DNA from: Trichoplax sp. H2
Taxonomy: Eukaryota > Placozoa > Uniplacotomia > Trichoplacea
Length of the DNA stretch: 64,000 nucleotides
Direction of reading: 5' to 3'
NCBI GenBank assembly: GCA_003344405.1
Contig: NOWV01000038.1
Coordinates: 434,001 to 498,000, forward strand
Position numbers and translations under genes: made by a program. Shown piece after piece: positions 1-14,004 of this stretch (its first letter is position 1; each line of letters starts with the position of its first letter). The notes under the pieces are model-generated. The model was given only the letters and a program-made list of their open reading frames with translations, was not told the DNA's origin and made no database searches.

Positions 1-308
1 GAAATTTATAACCTTACATGTCTTATAAATTTATACTTAATCGAATCGTAATTACTTTGCGACTAGAGTCGTATTTTATTCAATGATATGGTACAACATT
101 TTTATGTTAATTTCATACAAGATTAGCTGAAGTAATGATACTGCGCTTTTGGTATACTGTACTCTACTGTACCGCCTCTGATGATGTTGATTATAATTAG
201 CTATGTCGTAGTAATATAAATAAGTTTCATACCCAGAGTTATTATACTATCATTTTATGATATAGGCTATGATTGAAAATGCTTCATGCTGCTGGTTTTT
301 TTTTTTAG
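1..308 (+). other. Intron of the ALDH9A1-like gene (5' part outside window)
   Basis: The first recognisable coding exon starts right after a T-rich tract ending in AG at 307-308. I see no coding similarity in these 308 bases. They are best read as an intron, with the N-terminal half of the enzyme upstream of the window. Confidence 0.7.
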
Positions 309-1456
<1,148 letters not shown>

Positions 1457-2331
1457 GAAATCGCTTTTCAACTATTCATATTGTAGCTTCTAGCTCAAAT
1501 AACTAAATTTTTCTACTACTAGCATTCATAGCTGCAAGATGCAGACCATCAAAAGTCTAAACTTAATACTCTATTTTTAATTAACTATGCTATAAAGGCA
1601 GCGCTATTTTTGTGGTAACATGTCATGTGTTAAGTCACATCCATCGATTACTAAAACTACCATATAATTAATATCTTGGAAGTTAAACATATTGCATTGC
1701 ATATACTTATATTGCAACATATTGTAATATATTGGATCGTTTTCTCACTGAAACAGTACACGCTTACGAACATCGAACTATAGTTGTACAGATAATGCTA
1801 TAATTTAATTTATAGGAGCGAAATAGTACTACATTTCTTTAAGCACTTTCGAAGGTGTCAGACAACCATAATATCGACCTGATTTACTTATATAATTATA
1901 ATGATAGATAATTATGTGTAGAATAATTTTATGCTCTTTAAAACTTTCACATTTTACACAGTATCAATATTCATAGCATACAGTATGTACAGTATTTCAT
2001 TTGGTATTGATATTACAAGATTGAGATTCGATTTTACAATCATAAATTAACCACTATTAGAAGATACGAGATATTGCATTAATAAACAAATTGCGATAAT
2101 TTCTTTACAGGTTGTTTATCTTTCGTAAGGAAATTTTAGAGCTCTTCGACTTTGTATTGTAAGGTTATTAAATTATTTGAAGAGTTCATGTTTGACTTGG
2201 TTCTTCGATTAATTAATTAAATTAAAAGATACCCTAAAATTTGACTTATGCAACACCTTACAGTACTGTACAGTACTACCAATGGTGCCATGGACCACTA
2301 GATACACTATATCGTGCAATTCTACAGCACT

Positions 2332-2860
2332 GTTAGTAGCCTATGGACCATCATGATTTGCAGAGCTCTGCTGTACAATGTATAGTACAGGGTATTTGGA
2401 ATGTGTTGCTACGAAAAAATGCTCAATTTCGAGTAAAGCTAGGTAAAATACTTGAAAACAGACTATTTAAGTATGTTGCTGAATAGTTGAATGGTTAGAT
2501 TGGTTAGTAGCCTATGGACCAAATCATGATTTGCAGAGCTCTGCTGTACAATGTACAGTACAGGATGTTTGGAATGTGTTGCTACGAAAAAATGCTCAAT
2601 TTCGAGTAAAACTAGGTAAAATACTTGAAAACAGACTATTTAAGTACGTTGCTGAATAGTTGAATGGTTAGATTGGTTAGTAGCCTATGGACCATCATGA
2701 TTTGTACAGCTCTGCTGAGGATGTTTGGAATGTGTTGCTACGAAAAAATGCTCAATTTCGAGTAAAACTAGGTAAAATACTTAAAAACAGACTATTTAAG
2801 TACACGTTACTGAATAGTTGAATAATTAGATTGGTTAGTAGCCTATGGAATAAATCATGA
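2332..2860. repeat. Tandem repeat, three units of about 160-175 bp
   Basis: The words GTTAGTAGCCTATGGA recur at about 2332, 2501, 2676 and 2834. Between them the units share GGAATGTGTTGCTACGAAAA, TCAATTTCGAGTAAA and ACAGACTATTTAAG. The units differ by point changes and small indels. The first two full units carry a short GTAC palindrome that is deleted in the third. Confidence 0.9.
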
Positions 2861-2886
2861 TTTGCAGCCAGGTCTATTTGCAGGGC

Positions 2887-3016
2887 TCTGCTGTACAATG
2901 TACAGTACAGTACCGTACAGTGTGTACTGTACGCAAAAGCACTGTACTGTACTGTACTGTACATTACAGTGTACAGTGTACAGTACAGTGGTTCGGTACT
3001 GTACTGTACACTACAG
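2887..3016. repeat. Palindromic GTACTGTAC cluster upstream of DCTN3
   Basis: Overlapping copies of TACTGTAC and its complement GTACAGTA fill most of this stretch, which ends about 90 bases before the DCTN3 ATG. The core word GTACTGTACAGTAC is its own reverse complement, so the DNA could form hairpins. Confidence 0.85.
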
Positions 3017-3106
3017 GCGACGTTCTCCCGGCAAGCCAAAAGTAGTCAACGCCTGAGCTTGCTGTTGGACATTGTGCTGAGAAAAAAGCGAGTAATAATA
3101 ATCAAA

Positions 3107-4823
3107 ATGTCTGATGATCAAACAGCTATTGATTGGAGCTTATTAGATAAACGCATAGAAGAGCTTGAATACTTGGTATATAAAGCAAAAGACGGAAAAG
3201 TGGCTGAAAGAAGGCGTTTTAAATCGGTAAAATTACGATAAAAGCGCTAGCGTATGATTGATTAGATTACATTATAGTAGGATCAATCTATAGCTATAGT
3301 TGGAGAAACATCTACTATATACGTGTCGTCGCTTTACAGATTGGATTTGCCAGTTAAATCGGTAAAATTACGATAAAAGCGCTAGCGTATGATTGATTAT
3401 ATTACAGCATAGTAGGATCAATCTATAGCTATAGTTGGAGAAACATCTACTGTATACGTGTCATCGCTTTACAGATTGGATTTACCAGTAAAGTCTTTAG
3501 GAGCAATATATCTTATTAACTTTATTTTGTACGGTAATATTATGTTAACTGGATGCTGTATCTGTAGGTGGCTGATGGGATATACATTGTACAAGATCGA
3601 TTAAATCGTAGTCGATCTGGAAAAACGAATATCAAGCATGTGTGGCAACAACGTAAGACATTGCATTTTAATTCTCGAAAATACTCGTATGCGTTTTCTG
3701 AAGTATTAGTTATAAAGTGATTAAATAAGTTACATACGAGTATACAGTGTACACTTGTACAGTACTGTATGTAGTGCCCAAAATATTCGCAAATTATATT
3801 GCAACCTAGTACAGCTACGTCTAGATAGCACAACTATAAAGGATTGAAAGCCTAATCATGATGTCTTTCAAGTCAAGTCAGTAATTTTCGTCGCTTAATA
3901 TTCACTTGCTAATCCATAAGTATTGAGTGAAATGAAAGTCGTAAATCAGATAACCAATATTAATAGATTTGCCTGCTTTTCAAATTTTAAGTTCAAGAAG
4001 CTATTAGAATGTGTGAATTAGCTTAAGGGATTTATTGATAGCCGATATTTCTGCCTTGCGACTATAAGTTTAAGGCTTCTGTTATTGAAATTATATACTC
4101 ATGGGGAATAAGAACTTTTAGGCGAACGAATACGCGTATATTCAATAAATCTGCTAACATTCAGCAAAATTTCTTGCTCATCTGTTTTAGTCGAATTTTT
4201 GCATAAAATTATTTCATCGGAATTCTTTGATGAGCTTACTGTTACGGACGATGTGAAAAGAGAAATAATTCTTGCAAGTAAGTACAGTATTTTTAATAAA
4301 TGGCTGATTAATCATACTGCTTTTGCTACTGACCGCAATGTACGATAATACATAAATCCTATACGTATTTTACAGGTGAGACTTACTTTAGAGATATATC
4401 GGAGCATCTAGAAGAGATCAAGTCTTTAGAAGAATTCATAAACAGTGATATTTGGAAAAGTAAGCTATTAACGTAACAATAGTCGTCATTTGCAATCCTT
4501 AAGTTGGCTGTTTTACTGCGCTGTGATTCAATACAGAGCAATTTTAATCGTATTACGTGTTACTTCATTTAGATGTGCCAGACCAAATTGAGAAATTTAG
4601 AGCACTACAGGAGATTTTTGCTAAACAACAGGTGATTGTTGACAGTAAGATTATTACTGCTTTCTTTTATTTAGCTATAGCAATACCTATTTTGATGAAA
4701 TTCTTAATGCGGACGGTATTTACATTTCAGGATGAGACTGAACATCTTTCTGAACAGGTCCAGGAGTTACTAATAAACTATAATAGCGCCGTATCCAAAC
4801 AACAAATTACCAATAGCTCCTAA
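3107..4823 (+). CDS. DCTN3: Dynactin subunit 3 (p24/p22)
   Basis: This is a small coiled-coil subunit of dynactin's shoulder/sidearm complex, the cofactor of cytoplasmic dynein. Exons are 3107-3226, 3568-3652, 4191-4277, 4376-4459, 4573-4631 and 4731-4823. Phases agree and give 175 residues (human about 186). The match to p24 is seen in IEELEYLVY at the N terminus, VADGIYIVQ in exon 2, and the C-terminal heptads (VPDQIEKFRALQEIFAKQQ, then EEYN-like LLINYN). The protein is nearly all helical with no other domain. The start is the first ATG of the open frame, about 90 bases after the palindromic cluster. The last intron (4632-4730, 99 nt) has no in-frame stop, so retaining it would insert 33 mostly hydrophobic residues. 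p24 evolves quickly, so the call rests on co-linear similarity rather than a hallmark motif. Confidence 0.85.
3221..3490. repeat. 135-bp tandem duplication spanning the DCTN3 exon 1 donor
   Basis: The block beginning AAATCGGTAAAATTACG at 3221 is repeated at 3356 with few changes. The first copy contains the last six coding bases of exon 1 and the splice donor, so an identical donor context sits 135 bp into the intron. The second donor, paired with the TTTACAG acceptor at about 3335, would define a 22-base exon with an in-frame stop. Confidence 0.9.
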
Positions 4824-5817
4824 TCACTAATTAAACGATCAAATATAACAATGATTTTTATCTTGTTGTCCTTAACATAATTACTATCAGATTGATATGC
4901 TTTCTCGGCAATTTATAGAGTGGGATAAAACGATAACAAAATTGGAAATAAAGCTGGGTATAGGCGAGACTGCAGAATAAAACACTACTGGTACGCTAAT
5001 TGCACAATTTATTACCTCGATGAAACTATAGAGCAAGAACGGTACTATAATTAATTCAAGCTTATAAGAATGATACACCGTTACCATTAATTTTGTCATT
5101 TTCCCATGACTAAATACTGTATGTGTTACTATGGTACATAAAATTGTTTTTATCACGAGTTTCTATATTGGCATATTATTGTTGTTAATATGTGATTGTT
5201 TTCCATTCAATAAGCCTAAGCTAGTTTCTTAATATGATATCACTAAACTGTACATACTGTATGAACTATGGAAATATGAGTGCTGTCTTCCAAAGAATTA
5301 CATGGCCATCTTTGAGAAGAACTTACGTTTAATTTATTTGTTTCCTGATATTAGTGTAGTCAAACTTTGTAACTAAATTTTATTTAAATCAAGCTATTTT
5401 TTTATTTGCTAATATATATATACATAGTAACGAAATTAGCTAGATAGTTAATGTTTGATAAATTGTAACAAAAGCTTTAAGTAGGCGCCTACTAAATAAA
5501 CATGTAGCTTAGGAAAAAATTGTTATTAATACGTATACTTAATTTAATTAATGCGGAACAAACGTAGCAATGAGCTTATTGTGTCTGGGACTATCACAAA
5601 CCCTATCTACATGCTTTTATGTCCACAGTTATACTTATCAGCCTCTATATGTTATGCGGGCATTCGAGTATCACAAGATTAACATATTGAAAATATTATA
5701 TGAAGCTATAATAACAAAATTCTACAAATAGATTCAAAGGCGACTACCAGCGCTCTTCGAAAATCAAAGTCATAGTGATATTTGCACGACTTTACTCCAA
5801 GCGCTCTATTGCTGTAC
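4824..5817. other. Convergent 3' intergenic space, DCTN3/TBCB
   Basis: About 1 kb of AT-rich sequence between two converging stop codons, probably holding both 3' UTRs. No RNA gene or repeat was recognised. Only one weak ACTGTACATACTGTA match occurs, near 5247. Confidence 0.7.
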
Positions 5818-7797
5818 TTATATTTCGTCGTCACTTAAATCAAGGTCTTCAGGGAAATCTCCAGTTTGTACAAAGTTTGGCTTGACAAAGCTACCATATT
5901 TAGGAGGACATTCAAAATACTTTTTTCCGTCGATACTAAGTCAATAGAAAATGAATCGTTACAAATTATGATAGCTACAGTATTTTGTCGAATATTATAG
6001 TTACATAAGTCATACGTTTGTAGCATTTTACCTTCCATCGTTTTTTCCGTATGGTTCATCATACTGAACACCAACCCAATATCCAGGCTTAAAATGTGTT
6101 TTACCTGTAATTGTAGAAGGTACTTTCTCACTTACAGCCTACATTGCTACTACTGTATTGTTCTAATTCAACTAACTGTAAGTTCTAGACGGCAAACTCA
6201 CCAACAAATTTAACTACTCCGCGTCTTTTCATGCTATTATCCAGTGTTACTTCACAACGAGACCCAACCTGAACACGCTCCGATTCCTTCCTTTCCAATT
6301 CTTCCTTTTCTTGTTGTTTTTTTTCAAAATCCTCACTAAATCTTCCAATCTTATTTTTTTTTTTAAATGCTCTAACGGAATCTACGAAAATAAAAGTATA
6401 CAGATAAGGAGTTCATAAGTATGATTAAGCAACAGCTTCAAGTTTTGCGATGATATCATGGATAGGTTAACATAGGTTACTGCTAATCTTAGAAAAGCAA
6501 GAAGTGAAAAAATGTTGGCATCATTTACTCAGCATGTTATGTATGAAGTACAAATCTATGAATATAGATAAGATGGAAAGGAATATACTGTAATCAGAAA
6601 TATTACTTTATTTTAACCTGGTAGTTTGTCGTAAGTGCCTTCTTCCATCTCGTATTTCTCAACCCTGGAAACATCTTCAAATTCTCCAGCTTTTCGAGAA
6701 GGATCGGTGTCAATTGCCTACAGATTGAAAGATCGTGTTAATCAGAACATTCTAATAATTCCGTTGTAATTCATCAATGAAATGGTTGATCTCAGTTTAA
6801 AATAGTTTAATCACGCAATGAATGGGTTAGGTAAAGGCGTACTTACATGAATGATCATGTTATCCTCAACTGGGTAAGAACCCAGTAAGGATTGATCATT
6901 ATCCATCCTGCATACAAATTTATCATCTTTGTCGTGAAGTTCTAATCTTGTAGTGCTGGCTGATGTGCCTGCTATGAGTTCTAGTTTTCCCTATGAAGTA
7001 TAAATTTCGGTGCAGTACGTTAAATTTAAAATTCTTGTACAGTACATGAATCTATTTGTTATAAGACGTGCAAGAATCAATACATTGAAGAAGAATTATA
7101 TAAGGCTTGGCTATTTATAATACTGTAGTGTTATAATAATATCGAAAGACACAGATGAGATGAAAGACTATTCGGGTATTTAGGGTCTTTGCTGATGACT
7201 GCATGATTCTACTGTACGTATTCAAGTATAGCAACTGGGTAGTTACTAGTAATACAGTATAAGAATATTTACAACAGGTACAACGTTTCATACCATTCAT
7301 GAGGAGTCAATACATAAAATTTGTTCGTATACTGGCAAAATGTGAGAAATATCGTCAAGATAGTTATGATCTATCTAAACTTATGACTTTGATGTAGTTC
7401 CGTAGTATAAAATGGATGTAATTTTATCTCTAAACTATACATTATTATGATATCCAACATCGTTACATAAAATCAAGGACTACAGTACTTTACTAGATAG
7501 AAGCCTAGCTCTTGCAAAATAAATGATATACTAAATCTCGAATAAAGCAGTACATTCGAATACAACAGTGAAAAGTATCATAGGATTCACGAGCAGTCAG
7601 TTAATGATATTTCGATCCGTGGATCGTCATGACTTCATTCCGAAGTGTGTTTACAGTATATCTGTAATATCAAGCACCTTTAAATCAAGGATGTTTATGC
7701 CTTTCTGGTACCGTCTTTCTGATGCGAAAGAATTGACATTAGAAATAATGCGAACATTGACATGGTCCTGAGTGCTCTGTACTTGATAGGCAGCCAT
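5818..7797 (-). CDS. TBCB: Tubulin-folding cofactor B
   Basis: A CAP-Gly protein that works with cofactor E to fold and dissociate alpha-tubulin. Exons in coding order are 7797-7678, 6990-6847, 6717-6618, 6381-6202, 6104-6032 and 5935-5818; phases agree and give 244 residues, the same length as human. Order of parts: ubiquitin-like domain ([25 protein letters not shown]), acidic linker with EKYEME, charged helix (about residues 120-150), then the CAP-Gly domain with [26 protein letters not shown] and KYGSFVKP. The C terminus ends DDEI, similar to the DEI end of vertebrate TBCB that mimics the tubulin tail. The start ATG lies in AAAATGGCTGCC, a YY1-like context. It is divergent from APC5, with 917 bp between the two ATGs. 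Confidence 0.95.
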
Positions 7798-8714
7798 TTT
7801 GTCCTTTCCAGCTTTGGTATTGTGGTTGGGCTACAACAGTTGTGCTGACGTTTTGCCTTGTTTCGATCATGTTACTCCAGCACCCAGTACAGTACTAGAA
7901 GAAGACCTGAACCACGTCCAGTCCGGTACAGTACGTGACCAAATGCGTACAGGATTCCAGTCCAGTACAGTACTGTACTTTACAATACTAAGTACGCTGC
8001 GTGATGTCAGTGTTTTCCTGTTACTCCAAGTACTGTAAGTACGCACTGTACAGTACGTACAGTACTGTACTGTACTGTATCTGTATGAGATCTACAGTGC
8101 ATATGATACAGTATGTACACTGTACAGTGCAGTTGCCTTGTTTCGATCATGTTACTCCAGACCTGAACCACGTCTAGTCCAGTACAGTACGGTGATCAAA
8201 TGCGTATACTGTAGGATTCCACTGTACTGTACAATACTAAGTACGCTGGGTGATGTCAGTGTTTTCCTGTTACTCCAAGTACTGTAAGTACGTACTGTAC
8301 TGTACAGTACTGTACTGTATCTGTATGAGATCTACAGTGCATACAGCTACAGTACATTAAGCACTACTGCACTGTACACTGTACAGCACGAGTGAAAATA
8401 CGGTACGGTAAAATACAAATTATGGCGGGAACACCATACACGACAGTAGTATGCAGACTAGTGTACTGGACGTACACCAAGACGAAGACAGACTGTACGC
8501 AATACCGTATTACGGTACAGGACCGTGTAACACGTACGCAGCAGCGCACGACTGTTGGAGTACACGTCAGACGTCGACACGAACCTGGACGATTCTTTGA
8601 CCACTTACTGTCGTCTTGCAAAGTTTCACTGAAATTTATTTCTACCTACAGCATGGAGGATTAAAGGAAAAATCTTTTCAATTCTCGCAAATTTACTCTC
8701 CTGTATAAAATAAA
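7798..8714. promoter_or_regulatory. Shared divergent promoter region, TBCB (-) / APC5 (+)
   Basis: The ATGs of TBCB (7797) and APC5 (8715) point away from each other across this space, so both promoters must lie here. It is dominated by palindromic GTAC repeats and an internal duplication. No TATA box stands out, and transcription start sites cannot be placed from sequence alone. Confidence 0.6.
7855..8400. repeat. 280-bp-spaced tandem duplication rich in GTACTGTAC palindromes
   Basis: GCCTTGTTTCGATCATGTTA starts at 7855 and again at 8135. The two copies share CTGAACCACGTC, GTACGCTG.GTGATGTCAGT and the run ATCTGTATGAGATCTACAGTGC. Each copy ends in a long array of TACTGTAC/GTACAGTA. The second copy lacks about 70 bases. 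Confidence 0.9.
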
Positions 8715-11700
8715 ATGAATTGTAGCCAAGTTTGTGATGTCATTTTCACACCGCATAAGGTTTCGGTGTTGATTATGATCAAATTACTCTGTGACAATTA
8801 TTTCGAATATTCCATTCAATGTCGTCGACAACTAAGTTGCCTGATTACAGAGCTCATCGAGGTTAGTCTTTGAATTGTTTTTCCCCTCTTTCATTATTTG
8901 CTAACCAATGTTACAATGATATTATACCTTTCATCACTGCAATGTTGAAGTCAAATGCAGCAATACTGCGTGTATTTGTACCTGAGTTTATGCTGTATTC
9001 TGCTGTAAGATGTTGCACTTTGCATGTCCAACAATTTGGACCCTAGTCTTTCGTTGGGAACTTATTATTGAGAGCATTTTCTCTTACAAGTCCTGCTTTC
9101 ATGCTGGAATACGCGTATATAATCTACAGGATTGTGCAGTACTTGCTAAATTGCCTTACAAGGACTACTCAGAGAAGATGAGAATGCATGCATACTGTAC
9201 GGTACAATTAATTGTCTCCTTTGCTCAAGTACACCACTGTAATAGTCTGAGTCCATTGATATAATGGATGTCAGATTGAATCAAAATTACTTTAGCAGTT
9301 TTGCAATGTCCATTGTTACTCTTATTATCATCAGGAATTCAATAAGGCCTGTAACAGACTTTAGTGATATATTACTCCTATTTTGTTGATTTTTATGTTT
9401 TCTTAGCCTCGCTGTGCTGCACGTAGTGTTTTGTTTATCAAATTGTAAATTTCGTTTTGATTCTTTTCACATCAGTATAAGTTTTTTTGAACGGTCAAAC
9501 CCATTCACATACAGTATAAATTACTATGAGTATACTTACTGTATACTTACAGGTATGGCATATAATATAGTTGATCAATGATAAGCGTTAAGTCACGTTG
9601 TTGCCTACTTTGTACTATCAAAATAAACCCTTAACTCTTTATGTGTATACGCGTAGATAGTATTGAAGTAACTAAAAAATAGGCTCTTATTTCCAAGCAA
9701 AAATCTTACAAGTTGAAAGTGTAACTGAATACGAGTACAGTGCCTGCTTATGTTTCATTGTTATTGTTAACTATGGAATCTTTTATTGCAATTTATTGAC
9801 TGGATAGGCTCCACAATTAACCATTACACAAATCCAAGATCGAATAGCAACCTTTGAAGGTGGAGAAGAAGTTATATCGGCGCTATGTCAAAAGTAAAGA
9901 CAGTATAACAATAGCATTTGCATACTGTATACTCACATAGAAATCAGTACATTTTATAATCCTCTATTTCATTAAGTATTTATTTACTGTTATAAGTATG
10001 TGAACACCAAATCTGAATGCTAATATCAGATCTAATTATTGTCATTTCCTTTAAATTTTAAGATTAGATTCTTTGAAAGTTTTGGACTGTATGATCAACT
10101 TTTTTTCAGACTTGGATAACTATGTAGGAGAGGGAAAGGAAATTCGGAAAGACAGCTTGTTCGGTATTATATACAATAGTGATTGACAAAAAGTTATACA
10201 TGATATTTTAATTTCATTCCTGAAAGGTTATTTTTTATCTATAAATTTCAAATATACGAACGTAGTCCGATAAAGATTGGACATTTTTCTACATACAGGC
10301 GTTGGATAGCTGATGTTCTTAAATAAATTTGCAAGAGATATTGTCATCTATTTCTCCGTGGATTACGCACGTGTAATTTTAATGTTTCAAACTGTTGATG
10401 TTTGCTTCGTGCAGGGATTTATGTACGCCACATGTCAGTGGAGTTTCAAAAGAAGGATTTTACACAAACTTATGAGTTAAGAAATCATATTTGCACTTTT
10501 AAACACAGTGCAATGGATGAAGTAGAATCGATTGAGTGAGTAATTGCCGCTAATAATTTTATTTATAGATAAATAAATCTCAATGTGGATAGATTAATTC
10601 TTGTTATAATCCTTAAATTTGTAAATTGATACTTGTCGTTCCAACGGGGCTGTTATTATAACGACTATTGCTTACTGGAATAACTGTACATTTTATCTCG
10701 TTTATAAAATGAAGTACAAAAGTCCGTGCATAGATATGTAAAATTTTATTTTTATATTTACGTTATTATAAATGCTTAGGTACAAACCATCAGCTGAATT
10801 GATAAATGATCAGATACGATTATTAGACACTATGGAATCTCAAGCAGTATCTCCGCAACTGCTTCATGGCTATATAGAAAAAATTTTAAAAAATAGCCCT
10901 AACCAGCCCCAAATGGTAACGTGCTGTCAATTCATAGCAGTAACATCATTAGCGTAAGACTAATCGTAGCTCTATTTGGTAATAATTGATGATGCGTGCT
11001 TGGTCAGCACTGCAGTAGTAACATGTAGATTAATGAACTACCCAAAGTCGTATGAGAATGATGCTAATACGCACTCCTTGCAATTTCATTGCAGCTTTTC
11101 GCCAAATACCTCAATTACATGAGATGCAAAGAATACGTTCAAGCAATCAATTGTCTACATCATTATTTTGAAGAAATGGACTTTCGTAGTACCACTAATG
11201 AACAAAAGCTGAAAAAGCGATTTTGTTACTTTCCACTAAATTTAGCCATACTTCATTGTTTATTAGGACACAAGTGAGTGTGTTGATTTCTCACTTCTAC
11301 TCCCTATAAAATTGTAAATTAAACGAATAGAATATTGACATGCGAGATAATTCTATTATTGTAGTGCCGAGGCTATACATGCATTAACTGAGGCAATTAG
11401 ACTTGCACAAGAGGGAAGTGATCAAGAATGCTTACTGCATGCTATCGTAAGCATATACGGTTGTAAATTGAATGTAACAGTAGATAAAGAATGTGATGTA
11501 GCTAACTGATAGTAATTTATATATTTGTTATTTAGCATTGGTTATACTGGATAAAGAAAGAGGAGCATTCTACCGAATCATTAACATTATTAAATCAATT
11601 AATGAAACTGAGTAAAAATGTATCCTCTAAGGTTCCGTATGCCATTATCGTGTTATGCGGTGAAAATAACTTCATGCTTATTTTAAGAGTACAATGTACT

Positions 11701-14004
11701 AATCGATACTATTTTACAACAGATAAGTGGCTACGCTGCATTAAATACAATCAGAGAAGAAGTCTTAAAAGGAAATGAACCTTCTGGGTATAAAAACATT
11801 TATAATAATTGATTATTACTAACTTTGACTCTGGTTATAATCAAGGCCTAACTTAAACATGTGATATTGATATCAATTTTCATCAAGGTACCATCCATAA
11901 AATATTTACGCATTATATTATAGGATATTTTATAGACTAACAACGGATGATGCTCTGATTTCCCAGTCGTCACTTAATGACTTATCTCCGACTTTATTTG
12001 CGGAAATTGCCGCAATATGGAGTCACTATGGTATAAAGTTAGTAATATTAACGCTTTAAAGTATCTATAGTGGACAGTATATGAAAAACCTAATTTTATA
12101 AAATAATATCGCCACTATAGTTCATTAGTTGTACTACATTGCCAGCTATTGTTGGGAGGTTTCACAAATGAAGATAAGCGCCTGAACGATGAGATTATTG
12201 GATTACAATTTTGCAAATTGTCTTCTTATTTTGAGAAAGAGGTATATGCAAAATCTTTTACTCAGCTACAGATCGATATATATACGCACATTATTGAGTG
12301 GGTGTTATAAGGACTTATATTGAAGTACATGTAATTTTAGGGATATCCTAGCGTTGCAATGAAAATTCTCGATTACGCCTTAACAATATTTCCTGAGCAC
12401 ACCGAACAAGCGGAAGTATGAAAATCTATAACGATTGATCAATTCTGTTGCATGTGTAGTAACTGGAACTATTTCGAAAAGCTATTAGAGATATCTAAGA
12501 AGAAATTAGCCTTTGAAAATGCACTAATGAAAGGTGAAATTTCTTTGGCTAAAGCATTATCGACGGAACTTGCTACGACTGATAGCCTGGAATTTAGCTA
12601 CAGGTTTTTAGTATCATATTTGGACAGTTAATCCTTATATATCTAATACTCTGGTCGAACTGCGATGTAAGAAATTAATTTATTGACGCTAACATTTTCG
12701 CCTATCCATAGTCGAGCGATTATCATGAAAGAAACGAATCAGTTTGTGGAAGCTTGTAATCTTCTTTACAAAATGTTGCAAGATGCGGAGTATGTACTAG
12801 ATATCCTGTTCATTTTGCAATGATGATACTTAACTAGATAAAGACAAGTTTGAAGTAATCTTGTTTTGCAAAAACTTTACGCCTAAGTAGTCCTGATATT
12901 GCCTGTTCTTGCTATCAACTCTGTTACTAATTCAAACTAATTCTGCAGTGAGGACAAAGTTATACTCAGGAACAAATTAATAACATTACCTCAGCACAGA
13001 ATCAGGTAAAAACTAAAACTTAGCGATGAGATTTATTTAGGCTACAAAGCCTTAGTTTAGGTGCATTAGTACACTTTCGGCATTGTATTGAACTCAATGC
13101 ATTTATTCGCTATTTAAGTTGTAATCCATTGGCCTATATACAATATAGTAGAATAATGAATTAAATATTGTGAAATAGGATATTGCGTTTACTTGGAGAA
13201 ATTTATCTGGAAAGTAAGCAGCCGTGCAAAGCCATCGAGTATTTCTTACAATCCGTAACCTGTGCTTATTCTTACCATTTGCTTGACAGCATGATTGCAT
13301 CCATGATAGGACTGGCTGAGGCCCAGGTAATGGACTTCGTCAAATTTTACCTGAATAACGTAAACCTCTATATATCTAGTATCGGTTTACCTAGTTTTAT
13401 ATTGCTTTAAATCTTTAAATTATAACACTTTTTTGAGTGATCGGTATTTATATCTATATTTAATTATAAACTATAATTATTAGTTCTCAATAGGGCTGTC
13501 AACAACTGCGCTGGATTTGCTTAATGACATAGCTGTATCAGTTTCCAGTTTCGGTAAATACTCGTATGTACGATTCGTGTGTACTGTACACATCCGACAC
13601 GTGCAGTGCCGTTCAGGATACAGTTCCATCAGTACCAAAAAATGATAACGCACTTACTTTATACATCTACTAGTATCACCAATTTTGCGAGCTAAGTTTT
13701 GGACAATGACGGCTAAGCTCCACTGGAAATTAGCGAATAGGAGATTACCTCTGAGACACATCTTAAATCTGCTAGATCATGCGGGTACTATATTTGAAAG
13801 TAGGAACTATTATTTCGGCCTGAGAGAGGTCTTCTATATGAAGGTATGAAGCCTTTTGTAGGTTACTGTATTATGTATAGATTAAGTTGAAGACTGTTTT
13901 TGTAGGCAATGATATACAACGAACTTGACTGTCAGGAAGATCGAAATAAATGCGCCAAGCAACTTCTTAATCTCACTGACTATTTAAATAGTGCAAGCAT
14001 ATGA
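8715..14004 (+). CDS. ANAPC5: Anaphase-promoting complex subunit 5
   Basis: A TPR-type scaffold subunit of the APC/C ubiquitin ligase platform. Exons: 8715-8861, 9808-9893, 10063-10163, 10415-10535, 10780-10915, 11095-11273, 11365-11446, 11536-11631, 11723-11787, 11924-12037, 12121-12241, 12341-12415, ~12491-12603, 12712-12789, 12949-13005, 13179-13326, 13484-13553, 13692-13843, 13906-14004. Phases agree, about 679 residues (human 755). Co-linear matches to human APC5: TPHKVSVLIMIKLL (residue ~13), SLFGIYVRHM, LNLAILHCLLGHKNAEAIHALTEAIRLAQE, HWLYWI, AIWSHYG, ILRLLGEIYLESKQP, and ERIRD-like GLREVFYMKAMIY near the end. Repeated helical pairs fit TPR folds. The acceptor at about 12491 is the weakest; an upstream TAG does not keep frame. 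The APC5 acidic linker is shorter than in human. Confidence 0.93.

Larger units (their letters stand above)
1457..3106. other. Intergenic, ALDH9A1 3' side to DCTN3 5' side
   Basis: No gene was found. The first 750 bases are AT-rich and featureless. The second half holds a GTACTGTAC palindrome at 2261-2278, a tandem repeat of about 170 bp and a dense palindromic cluster just before the DCTN3 start. Short open frames here lie inside the repeats and look like chance. Confidence 0.7.

Noticed and set aside
2752-3241. Several overlapping open frames on both strands
   Set aside because: They lie in the palindromic GTAC array, which lacks stops in many frames because of its composition. Only the frame from 3107 belongs to a gene (DCTN3).
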